A DNA stretch of 64,000 nt, taken from assembly GCA_947568835.1 (NCBI GenBank), contig OX387611.1:12810350-12874349 (forward strand), in the 5' to 3' direction. This document shows positions 35,894 to 46,790 of the stretch, piece after piece. Both the position numbers and the translations under genes were made by a program. The notes below the pieces were generated by a model that was not told the origin of the DNA, did no database searches, and was given only the letters and a program-made list of their open reading frames with translations. Numbering within the stretch: position 1 is the first letter of the stretch; every line of letters begins with the position of its first letter. This DNA is from Protonemura montana. Lineage: Eukaryota > Arthropoda > Insecta > Plecoptera > Nemouridae.

Positions 35894-37729
35894 TAAAAAG
35901 TCTCCAGGTAAGAAATATTGCTTTAAATATACCAGGGTAAATATACAGGCCAGGCTCCAATCAAGTCTACACAAATATTACTAATGTCATCGTCGAGCTG
36001 AGTTTACCAGACGCCACGGAAGCGCTCTTTTAGAAATGGAGGATTTCATGTAAGACCCTTGTTGTTGAAACATTTAGACCGATCGAAATCCAGGAAAATA
36101 TTGCCTGTCCCAGCCCTTGGCAAGAAAGTGAAGCACTATTTATACTACAGAGACGACTACGCCTGTCAGCTCGGAATCGAAACCCGTGCGTTCCACATTG
36201 GTTCTGTGTCTTTGCCTGCTCCAACTGCAAGCTCGAGCCCAATCCGACCGCCACGAGCGCCTTGTCTTGTCGCCAACGTAGTTTTAACGAGCCCGTGAGG
36301 ACGGCGCTCCCACTAGATGAGCTAGAAGATGACTACGCATTAGAGAACTGTGTTCAGTGGATATGCTTATGGCTAAAGGAATGGCTGCGCAAAAGTCATT
36401 AGTAGCCAGTAGCCAAGATACGGCGGAGTTGAAAAACTAATTTATCAAAACAAGGGAGTGGGAGAAGTAGCTAAAAAAACTGTCTGCAATAGAATCTGTT
36501 CTACATGATAACCAAAGCCCTACCTTATCAAGCAAACTCGAAAGATACGCCTTGTGTTGTCAGCTTTACGCAAGCGTTGATGTTACTAAAGCAGCGTTGC
36601 ATCGAGCTCAAAATAGATAAACTAGCAATACCAAAGATAAGATGCGGACTAGATAGACTAAGCTGAGATTATGGCTGAGCGAGTGATTAATGACATCTTC
36701 CAAGACGCAAACATGAAAATCAAAGTACACATCACGGATGTACGATGTGTGAAATAACAACAGCAAGGAGTGCTAAATGGAAGAGAATACTTGAACGAGG
36801 GAGTCAGACGAAGAAGAAAATGCAGCAAGAGCAAGTTCGTAATCCCTGGAAACTCAAGACCGAGGATAATTACGAAAATGGCAGGCACATGGCTTCCCTA
36901 TCTTAAGAGCGGCAGCAAAGAGACTTTCGAGCCAAACAGAGTGAAGCCACGCAGAGGTCTGGGACCAGCCATCCGCCAGGAACAGTTAGGAGCTTACAGT
37001 GCCCCACACGCCGGGGGGCCAAGTCACGTACAGGTTTTAAGCAGAATTAACGAGATCTAAACCAAATGTCGATTCTCGTACGCTAATTCTCACTTTACAC
37101 TGGGTGCAAATTTAACTCTGCTTAGACCTGCACGGGAGGTGGTCTAAGCAGTAACTTCTATTGCGTGGTAATTCTGAAGGACGCTCTACTAAAATCATCG
37201 CGTGGAGGTTCTTGTAATTGTGCTCAAGCTGTCGATTCAGTTTTCCATAGTTGTTCGAGTATAATTTAGTTCTTTTGTAGTATCAGGATATATTTTATTG
37301 ATTTTTATGTGTTATTTTACGTTTTAACTAACGTGGGCGAGTGCTGGATTAATACGTGATACGTCAACTTTGATGTCATACTTAAACCTAACTTTACTCA
37401 GTTCTGTTAAACTATGCATATTTAATTCAGTTTTTCTGCATTCTATGTCATTATTTATCGAGAAAATCCATTGACAGGTGACGGAACTATTTGAACTAGT
37501 TCTTGAACTACTTTCATGCAAACACTGACCAACATTTCTCTGCCGCACCGAGCACTGGCTCTCTCCAACAAGCGAAAACCCTCGGCATTCCCAACTACTG
37601 CAAAAGAAAGCGTGTGTGGGATGGCCAAACGGGTGGTGGAAGGCCTGGTTTATCAGAAATGGCGCTTCTTAGGACACCATCAACGAGCTTCATGACCAAT
37701 CTACATCCTTCTCAGATCTTCATAGCAAG
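35894..37729. other. No gene recognised
   Basis: No domain is recognised. A stem-like pair, TTAGACCTGCACGGGAGGTGGTCTAA, lies at about 37121-37146, with unknown significance. Confidence 0.4.
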
Positions 37730-38204
37730 ATGACATCTGCGAAGGAACAGCTTGACAAATGGTTTAAACCCAACAAGCTACGCGTGAATTCAGAATCCTC
37801 GAAGCACTACGGTTGCGATGTCCGGTCATGCCAGATGTTTAGGTGTTGTTATTGGTCACCAGCTCAAGAGGGATTATCACGTAGCTATGTTATACAAATA
37901 GCTAGCTTCGTCTCACATCTACTTCGCACAATTCCATGCAGTCCTGCAATGCGTTGTTGTGTTCTGGGATGGATCGTCCGGTACTGAATTCATTTTAAAG
38001 CTTCGAAATAAAAACGCTCGAGATTTGGCTGCTCTGGGCAGTCGCCATTCTGTGCCCAATTTGCATGGGACAACCACCAATCATTTTAAGCTACAAGCTC
38101 AATTCATGAATACTTCAACACGCGGGTTGAAGAAGCTCGACAACCTTTCTTATCACCTGAAGAATACCGAAAAGATTTTCTTCATCGGGGAGCTGCAATT
38201 CTGA
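37730..38204 (+). pseudogene. Non-LTR retrotransposon reverse transcriptase fragment
   Basis: AKEQLDKWFKPNKLRVNSES (RT region where the strand segment ends in NxxK) is followed in another frame by ARCLGVVIGHQLKRDYHV, MLYK, TAG, LASSHIYFAQFHAVL, VVVFWDGSSGTE and KLRNKNARDLAALG. This is the order expected for the thumb region of Jockey/CR1-like RT, ending where the fragment at 1396 begins. One frameshift and one in-frame TAG are visible. The catalytic FADD region is not found upstream, so it is 5'-truncated. Confidence 0.7.
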
Positions 38205-38599
38205 AGAAACTCAATGTGACTCGCGCACACTCAAAGCGCTCGGTAAAGGAGTTCCTCTTAAATAATATTATTTTAATCTTTAAATGAGTTTGAAAAAATG
38301 TAAATATTAAAATGCACTTATAGAAAAATTATTCCAGATATTTTCTATTATATGACAATGATTAATGCAGATACAGATAAATAAAATAAAAATGCATCGA
38401 GTCGGTCTGCTCGCTGGCAGCACTAAACTATGTTTCCGAATTGACCAATTCGGTCAAATATTGTGTGACTTTCCAATGTCGCCGTTAAAGTCGATGTCTT
38501 TTGTTTTAGACTGAAGGATCAATGCACTTTTATAAGGTGAGTGTTCACGACTTTGTGGAACTCTGTGCCTCAATAAAACAGTACGTTTGTTGAAACAAC

Positions 38600-40372
38600 A
38601 ATGTTTAACAACAATGGCTAGGTTAGGTATTGCATGGGTGACCATCATACACATGACCAGTTCTGTTTGGGAGAGAGGTTGGAGGGATGAAAGTTAAGCA
38701 ACACTGCGCTGGGTCAGGTATTGCATGGGTGACCATCATACACATGACCAGTTCTGTTCGGGAGAGAGGTTGGTGGGATGAAAGTTAAGCAACCCTGCGC
38801 TGGGTCAGGTATTGGATAGGTGACCATCATACACATGACCAGTTCTGTTCGGGAGAGAGGTTGGAGGGATGAAAGTTAAGCAACACTGCGCTGGGTCAGG
38901 TATTGGATGGGTGACCATCATACACATGACCAGTTCTGTTCAGGAGAGAGGTTGGAGGGATGCAAGTTAAGCAACATTGCGCTGGGTCAGGTATTGCATG
39001 GGTGACCATTATACACATGACCAGTTCTGTTTGGGAGAGAGGTTGGAGGGATGCAAGTTAAGCAACACTGCGCTGGGTCAGGTATCGGATGGGTGACCAT
39101 CATACACATGACCAGTTCTGTTCAGGAGAGAGGTTGGAGGGATGAAAGTTAAGCAACACTGCGCTGGGTCAGGTATTGGATGGGTGACCATCATACACAT
39201 GACCAGTTCTGTTCGGGAGAGAGGTTGGAGGGATGCAAGTTAAGCAACACTGCGCTGGGTCAGGTATTGCATGGGTGACCATCATACACATGACCAGTTC
39301 TGTTCAGGAGAGAGGTTGGAGGGATGCAAGTTAAGCAACACTGCGCTGGGTCAGGTATTGGATGGGTGACCATCATACACATGACCAGTTCTGTTCAGGA
39401 GAGAGGTTGGAGGGATGCAAGTTAAGCAACATTGCGCTGGGTCAGGTATTGCATGGGTGACCATCATACACATGACCAGTTCTGTTCGGGAGAGAGGTTG
39501 GAGGGATGAAAGTTAAGCAACACTGCGCTGGGTCAGGTATTGCATGGGTGACCATCATACACATGACCAGTTCTGTTCGGGAGAGAGGTTGGAGGGATGA
39601 AAGTTAAGCAACACTGCGCTGGGTCAGGTATTGGATGGGTGACCATCATACACATGACCAGTTCTGTTTGGGAGAGCGGTTGGAGGGATGCAAGTTAAGC
39701 AACACTGCGCTGGGTCAGGTATTGGATGGGTGACCATCATACACATGACCAGTTCTGTTCAGGAGAGAGGTTGGAGGGATGAAAGTTAAGCAACACTGCG
39801 CTGGGTCAGGTATTGGATGGGTGACCATCATACACATGACCAGTTCTGTTCAGGAGAGAGGTTGGAGGGATGCAAGTTAAGCAACACTGCGCTGGGTCAG
39901 GTATCGGATGGGTGACCATCATACACATGACCAGTTCTGTTCAGGAGAGAGGTTGGAGGGATGAAAGTTAAGCAACACTGCGCTGGGTCAGGTATTGGAT
40001 GGGTGACCATCATACACATGACCAGTTCTGTTCGGGAGAGAGGTTGGAGGGATGCAAGTTAAGCAACACTGCGCTGGGTCAGGTATTGCATGGGTGACCA
40101 TCATACACATGACCAGTTCTGTTCAGGAGAGAGGTTGGAGGGATGCAAGTTAAGCAACATTGCGCTGGGTCAGGTATTGCATGGGTGACCATTATACACA
40201 TGACCAGTTCTGTTTGGGAGAGAGGTTGGATGGATGAATGTTAAGCAACACTGCGCTGGGTCAGGTATTGGATGGGTGACCATTATACACATGACCAGTT
40301 CTGTTTGGGAGAGAGGTTGGAGGGATGAATGTTAAGCAACACTGGCTAGGGTAGGTATTGAAAGGGTGACCA
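38600..40372 (+). repeat. 91-bp 5S-derived array (about 19 units)
   Basis: Unit starts run from 38680 to 40318 at 91-bp steps. Each has GTTAAGCAAC and GGGTGACC boxes of 5S rRNA. A marker variant GGTATCGG recurs at 39081 and 39900, exactly nine units apart. Confidence 0.9.
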
Positions 40373-40861
40373 CAGAACTGTTTGGCGAGTTGTATACACT
40401 GGTCCTTGGGAAATCATCGAGGTTAAAGAGGAGTGAAGCTAAAAAAATTGTTTTAGTTGAACATTGGTTGCATTTAACATTGGCTCAGTTCTTTCAGATT
40501 CACTACGATCATATTCTAGCATTATATGTTTCCAGAGTGCTAACCAGCGCCTACTAGCAACTAACTTGACGGCAATACTGCATAAAGTGGAGTCGTGTCG
40601 GGCATGAAATGAGTTTGTATAAAGGATGTCCACGTACCTTGTCTTCAAGCAGCAACACGTGGCGGCCATTGTTGACTCCCCTGCATCCTGCGTCCACCAT
40701 CCTGCATCCAGCATCCTGCACACGCCTACAAGGAAATCAATAAAAGAAAGCATTAGATTATTTTCACCAATACCACAGCTGAAAGCTGACACATCTCTGC
40801 ACATGTTGGCACCAACAAGAACCGATAGCAACATTTCTGAGATCATCTTAATCAAGTATCA

Positions 40862-42608
40862 GCTGATACAGCCAGCTGATCTCAAATAACATGGATAGAA
40901 CATAGGATCCAGCCAGCTGATCTCAAATAACCTAGATAGAACATAGGATCCAGCCAGCTGATCTCAAATAACCTAGATAGACAATAGGATCCGGCCAGCT
41001 GATCTCAAATAACGTGGATAGAACATAGGATCCAGCCAGCTGATCTCAAATAACCTAGATAGACAATAGGATCCGGCCAGCTGATCTCAAATAACGTGGA
41101 TAGAACATAGGATCCAGTCAGCTGATCTCAAATAACATGGATAGAGCATAGGATCCAGCCAGCTGATCTGAAATAACCTGGATAGAGCATAGGATCCAGT
41201 CAGCTGATCTTAAATATCATGGATAGAGCATGGGATTCAGTCAGCTGATCTCAAATAACCTGGATAGAGCATAGGATCCAGTCAGCTGATCTTAAATAAC
41301 CTAGATAGACCATAGGATCCGGCCAGCTGATCTTAAATAACGTGGATAGAACATAGGATCCAGCCAGCTGATCTCAAATAACGTGGATAGAACATAGCAT
41401 CCAGCCAGCTGATCTGAAATAACCTGGATAGAGCATAGGATCCAGTCAGCTGATCTTTAATATCATGGATAGAGCATGGGATTCAGTCAGCTGATCTTAA
41501 ATAACCTGGATAGAGCATAGGATCCAGTCAGCTGATCTTAAATAACCTAGATAGAGCATAGGATCCAGCCAGCTGATCTCAAATAACGTGGATAGAACAT
41601 AGGATCCAGCCAGCTGATCTGAAATAACCTGGATAGAACATAGGATCCAGCCAGCTGATCTCAAATAACCTGTATTCAGCACAGGATCCTGCCAGCTGAT
41701 CTCAAATAACCTGGATAGAGCATAGGATCCAGCCAGCTGATCTCAAATAACCTGGATAGAACATAGGATCCAGCCAGCTGATCTCAAATAACCTAGATAG
41801 ACAATAGGATCCGGCCAGCTGATCTCAAATAACGTGGATAGAACATAGGATTTAGTCAGCTGATCTCAAATAACCTGGATAGAGCATAGGATCCAGCCAG
41901 CTGATCTGAAATAACCTGGATAGAGCATAGGATCCAGTCAGCTGATCTTAAATATCATGGATAGAGCATGGGATTCAGTCAGCTGATCTCAAATAACCTG
42001 GAAAGAGCATAGGATCCAGTCAGCTGATCTTAAATAACCTAGATAGACCATAGGATCCGGCCAGCTGATCTTAAATAACGTGGATAGAACATAGGATCCA
42101 GCCAGCTGATCTCAAATAACGTGGATAGAACATAGCATCCAGCCAGCTGATCTGAAATAACCTGGATAGAGCATAGGATCCAGTCAGCTGATCTTTAATA
42201 TCATGGATAGAGCATAGGATCCAGCCAGCTGATCTCAAATAACCTGGATAGAGCATAGGATCCAGTCAGCTGATCTTAAATAACCTAGATAGAGCATAGG
42301 ATCCAGCCAGCTGATCTCAAATAACGTGGATAGAACATAGGATCCAGCCAGCTGATCTCAAATAACCTGTATAGAGCACAGGATCCTGCCAGCTGATCTC
42401 AAATAACCTGGATAGAGCATAGGATCCAGCCAGCTGATCTCAAATAACCTGGATAGAACATAGGATCCAGCCAGCTGATCTCATATAACGTGGATAGAGC
42501 ATAGGATCCAGCCAGCTGATCTCAAGTAACATGGATAGAGCATAGGATCCAGCCAGCTGATCTCATATAACGTGGATAAAGCATAGGATCCAGCCAGCTG
42601 ATCTCAAG
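40862..42608 (+). repeat. 41-bp array (about 43 units)
   Basis: Same unit as at 3645-4617. A marker variant ATAGCATCC recurs at 41394 and 42132, exactly 18 units apart. Confidence 0.9.
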
Positions 42609-42681
42609 TAAACTAGTACGAATCCCAAAATGAAACTTTCTGTGGGGCTTAAAAGCGCTACGAGACAAAACTAGAAGACAT

Positions 42682-43895
42682 TGTTTTTGGGTTGAATGCT
42701 TGAGTAATGCCAGACTCAACCCCAACCTTTGATAAGCTTTGTTACCGATAGTTACAATTGTAGACAGAGCAATGAAATGAAGAGAAATTTAATAAAAACA
42801 AACCTTGATAAATGAACTCAATTGAATGACGCCGCACCAGTCATTGTCCGATGTATGTCATCAGCAACAAGTGGAATGGGACCCGACATCTCACCGATAG
42901 TTTCAACACAGCAAAGTTGCTTCAGTTTGTAACCCTGGCAACAAATGAGCAAGGAGAATAATGTTTTAGCACGTGGTTCATTTAGAGCAGTACGGCCGCA
43001 AAGTCTTCCAAAGTTAGCCACTGAATTTAATGTTCGCAATATCACGGCCAAGTGGCATTTGCTTCCCAGAAATATCCTGAATGCCCTGCCACTAAGATAA
43101 CGCTAATAATAACGCTTAAACGTATGAATAAATCGAGCACACGGCAGTGACAGTTCGAATCGAAAGCTTATGACTAAAAAACTGAATTTAAAACACTCGT
43201 GAATGATAAACAGAAAGCAGAATCTAATGGAAATACACATTATAAATATAGTTCTAGAAAATTCGCTTCGATTTCAACGTAGAACCGGTTTCAAACTCTG
43301 GCCTGGCGCGGACCCAGCTGTCCTAGCTCGGGGAAGCCTCGCGACGTACTGAACTTCCCGCTGAGCTCGGTAGTGAGCCGAGCGCCGAGCCGTCACGAAG
43401 ATTTGAAATTGTTTAGGAGCTGATGCACTCTGCCGGCTAACAGCTGCACTAGCTCCATCACATGGTACAGATTGACGCTAGTAGATGGCGCATGCAGCCG
43501 TTTTATTAAACATTTCTACATATTGTGATTTTGGTGCTATTTTGAGGGATTATTTGAATAATGTGATCTTGCTTATAAACCCGGTTAACATTGGTGGCCG
43601 GTATTTATGGTTTTGCTGTGCCCCTTGGATCGGGTTCAGGTTCAGGTTCAGGTTTTTTTCCCTTCGGTCTGCTTGGGATCGGATTCCCAAGGGGTATGGG
43701 TTTAAGTTCGATCAAGCGATAGTTTTCGCAAATTTTGTTTATTATATTTTTCCAACAGTAAAGTGATAGATATTTAAATGTTTGCAATAATGTACTGGAT
43801 GAAAATGTTACTTTTGGATCGATGTTTAATTTTGATTAGGTAGTATAACAAATATCAACCAAGTTATGGCATAATATTCTAGTTTTAAGTGGTCA
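42682..43895. other. No gene recognised; short GGTTCA repeat
   Basis: At about 43633-43652 GGTTCA occurs three to four times, inside a larger imperfect palindrome (CCCCTTGGATCGG ... CCCAAGGGG). No gene is supported. Confidence 0.4.
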
Positions 43896-44433
43896 TAATA
43901 CTAATAACTAATATGTCCTACGAAATAGGTTTGAAATAGATACGAACGGCAGACTGTAAACTGGGTCTCGACAGTCGATACAATGTACTCATAAATACAT
44001 TTGCAAATTTACCTTCATAATCACGTTACAGCCGACAATTCTGCAACTTGATTCCTTTTTGACGTAGCTATAACTGAAATATTTCCTGATTTTGCTTTCT
44101 TGTTTGCGCCCCATGATTCAAAGATGTACATAAAACACAAGAGCGTAATACGGCCACCTCCTATGACGAATGAAAAAAGACTGACACTGACCGAACAAGC
44201 CAAAGCAAGCAACACATTTGCTTGTAAGTTGGTCAAGTGCAAACTTGCTACTTCTTAAAATAGAAGATAATCCCTTCCCAGTTCCCTACATTTTGTCCAT
44301 TTCCGTTGAAATGGTATTAAAGTGGTTGATTTGTAACAAAATAAGCGGGTAAGCCTTAAATTAAAGACGATGCATAACTAGAAGCAATTCACTCGATACC
44401 CAACCCAGTTTGTCTTTGTTTTTGTACCATACT

Positions 44434-44487
44434 GTCGCATTGCTTTGTCGACGCTGCCCGACAAAGCAATGCGACGCTATATAAAAG
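44434..44487 (+). promoter_or_regulatory. Perfect 17-bp hairpin followed by a TATA box
   Basis: GTCGCATTGCTTTGTCG (44434-44450) and CGACAAAGCAATGCGAC (44459-44475) form a perfect stem with an 8-base loop. TATATAAAAG (44478-44487) starts 3 bases later. The right arm of the duplication keeps both (62903-62944 for the stem, with one mismatch). Such a layout looks like a promoter with a dyad operator or cruciform. Function is inference. Confidence 0.5.
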
Positions 44488-44614
44488 CTAGTTGTTGGTA
44501 GAACCACTGTTGATATTCAAGAGAAGCTACGAGTTCGCTGATAGCCACGCTATCTTTACAAGTTACAGCTCTTGTAGGTTGAGTTTTCTGCAGAAATTTC
44601 AAAAGATTTCTCAG

Positions 44615-45046
44615 TCACCGATGTAAACCGTATAAAATATTTATTTTTCTTGAGCCCGAATGCGCAATGAGACGTCTGTCAGGTACATAGACAAGTAAAG
44701 GTGCGTAATTGTGATTACCCACAGAAAATAGGTGGGTAAGATAAAGGTTTGATAAAGTTCCGCTAAACAAAAATATCTTGCATCTCTCCTGGAAGGATAT
44801 CTGCACAATTTCAAATAAAACGCAACATGTGCAAAAACCCGAAAAAACCCGAGAAATAATACAGGTTCGGGTTCGCGTTCGGTTCGGGTTCGGGTTCGGG
44901 ATCCACACATAATTGCGGTTTTTTCGGGTTACGGGTTCGGGTTCGATGCCCTGATATTTAGATTTACAATCTAGCGTAGACTCGGCTATATTCGCTTTAT
45001 AGCAACCACTGAATGTTCGGAGCAAACATAGCCAAGAACCTGACAC
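44615..45046 (-). other. Conserved open frame in the inverted duplication, left copy
   Basis: A 143-codon frame, MSGSWLCLLRTFSGCYK to ILYGLHR, has a 151-codon counterpart at 62308-62763. The only length change is a multiple of 24 bp inside the hexamer run (PEP/RTRTR repeats), leaving the frame intact. No domain is recognised. With so little divergence an open frame may survive by chance, so I do not call it a gene. Confidence 0.25.
44866..44945. repeat. Hexamer run (TTCGGG)n, left copy
   Basis: About nine units of GGTTCG/TTCGGG with one interruption. The inverted counterpart is 62405-62515, with more units and an insert. Confidence 0.8.
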
Positions 45047-45372
45047 GCCGTGAATTGAGGATTAGTTATTCAACTACAAATATGAATTTTTTAAGTTTTA
45101 TGAAATGCTTGTTTCATTCGATGGCAAACAAAGATTACAGTGCATATTAAAAAGAAGAAACTGCCTTACATCTCCCAATCCAAACCCTTATTAAGCTGAT
45201 GACAGATCAGCTTGTTTTGTTTGGGTACTTGCTGGATATCTATCTAATCATTAAATCAGTCTGTTTATTCATCATTAAACTTTGTTATCTGTCATTATTC
45301 TGTGTTTGCTTTAAATCAATTGACCGGAGTACAAGCCGGTGTTTATAGGAGATCATCCGGGGATGTTGGAAG

Positions 45373-45388
45373 CAGTGTCGGACTGGCC
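45373..45388 (+). repeat. hAT-like terminal motif, copy 1
   Basis: CAGTGTCGGACTGGCC followed by a GC-rich stretch also occurs, inverted, ending at 61980 and, as CAGTGTCGGACTGGC, at 60596. A start of CAG-G and its reuse in three places fit a hAT-type terminal inverted repeat. No 8-bp target duplication or second end was resolved here. Confidence 0.4.
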
Positions 45389-46028
45389 AGGGCAGCCGGG
45401 CGGCAAATGCCGCAAATTTGATTTTCGTGCTTAAACCCACAAATCAGGGTTCCAAACATAATTTTGTGAAAATTTCTAAGATCACTTTTGTAGACATACG
45501 GAATAACATTATACGCCTGTCATTCGGGCCTCGCGACACCGACACAAATGGGGCGCCGGTTCAACCCGTTTCAATCTCTTCTCGCTCTTTCAACGCGACA
45601 CCAAAGTGAATAGTATTTTATACAATGCACTTGTGTAGCACTTGTAGCACATTCAAAGAAACTGCAAACTCAGGGGCCCCAAAAATGCATGGGGTGGCCG
45701 CCAAACTGGTTTTTCTTTTAAATGTAAAGTAAAGAAGTTGAAGTAAAGTAGTAAGTGATGTTGGACAAAATTTTAAAGTTACGATAAGCATGGTGGTTGA
45801 TAATCAAATATTAATTACATGAATTTCTAAATGATAACTTCCAAATTTGCATCGTATGGGTTATTAAATGATGAGGGTTTGCATTGAGCTAACCACATAT
45901 TTGCAGTGAAGCTTGACGTCGACCACGCGCCTATTTCACATTAGCAACAATAATTATTGGCGTTTCTACGGGGAAATTAAGATTTTTATTTGTCAGCTAC
46001 ACGGGTCTGGCGGATTTACTCGTGCTTT

Positions 46029-46245
46029 GCTGTCTACAGATTGTTGCCTGAATGATGACCTCGAGGAAGCCGAAACTTAAATGTGAAGTCTGAGCTGTCT
46101 ACAGATTGTTGCCTGAATGATGACCCCGAGCAAACCTAAACTTAAATGTGAAGTCTGAGCTGTCTACAGATTGTTGCCTGAATGATGACCCCGAGCAAAC
46201 CTAAACTCAAATTTGAAGTCTGAGCTGGCTACAGAATGTGTTTTA
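46029..46245 (+). repeat. 65-bp tandem repeat (3.3 units)
   Basis: GCTGTCTACAGATTGTTGCC begins units at 46029, 46094 and 46159, with a diverged unit at 46224. Period 65 bp. Confidence 0.9.
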
Positions 46246-46639
46246 GAATGATGTTTCGAACAGCTGTTGTGTCGGTATGTGTGTATCAGTATCTTGAAAC
46301 AGAACAGTTCCAGAAAAAAACGGCTAAAATTACAGCGAATTTGTCATTGAATTAACATTGAAACTAGCAGTACCCGCTGCCTAACGGCTGCAGTTAATGT
46401 TGAGGGGCAAGACTTTTTATTCTGGTTATTGTCTAAAGAAAATATATTTTTTAAAGTTTCCCGGGATTTGTCAGATGCTCTTTCCAAAGCTTCTAATGGA
46501 ACCCCACCCAAGAGAACAAAGAAAATGCTAAGAAAATGAAGTGATTTGCCCTTAAGACTTGATGAAGCCTTTTGCCTTCTCGCCATTGCCGTATGCCCTT
46601 AGGGCATACCCGATTGCCAGGTCACTACTTAAATACTAC
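46246..46639. other. No gene recognised
   Basis: A short minus-strand frame (46344-46586) has no motif. Confidence 0.4.
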
Positions 46640-46790
46640 TACCACACCACCTTGCCTATACAACCCTTGGTTTACACCACCACACTACCTTGCCTATACA
46701 ACCATTGGTTTACACCACCACACCACCTTGCCTATACAACCCTTGGTTTACACCACCACACTACCTTGCCTATACAACCCTTAGTTGTAC
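46640..46790 (+). repeat. 38-bp tandem repeat (4 units)
   Basis: CTTGCCTATACAACC occurs at 46651, 46689, 46727 and 46765. A single inverted relative (TATAGGCAAGGTGGTGTATAG) is inside the small element at 60596-60762, which may be the source. Confidence 0.85.

Larger units (their letters stand above)
38494..42681 (+). mobile_element. Repeat-carrying element, copy 2 (4.2 kb)
   Basis: It has the same left segment, 91-bp array, middle block, 41-bp array and right segment as 2455-4680, bounded by the same ATGTCTT/AAGACAT ends. The unique parts differ from copy 1 at only a few bases. The size difference is entirely in the arrays: about 19 instead of 6 units of 91 bp, and about 43 instead of 24 units of 41 bp. 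Internal variant marks show block duplication (see findings). No transposase is encoded; the open frames in the middle block (40366-40889, both strands) lack motifs. Confidence 0.7.
43896..45988 (+). repeat. Left arm of a 2.1-kb inverted duplication
   Basis: The reverse complement of this segment recurs at 61365-63482 with very high identity, from GGACATATTAGTTATTAG at one end to CTTAATTTCCCCGTAGAAAC at the other. Length differs by about 25 bp, mostly from a hexamer run. The arm contains a hairpin with TATA box, a hexamer run, a hAT-like terminal motif at 45373 and open frames described separately. It may be one transposon present twice, or a segmental inverted duplication. No transposase motif is recognised. 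Confidence 0.8.

Noticed and set aside
43485..43766. 93-codon open frame
   Set aside because: It overlaps a short GGTTCA repeat and a palindrome, and an opposite-strand frame is also open.
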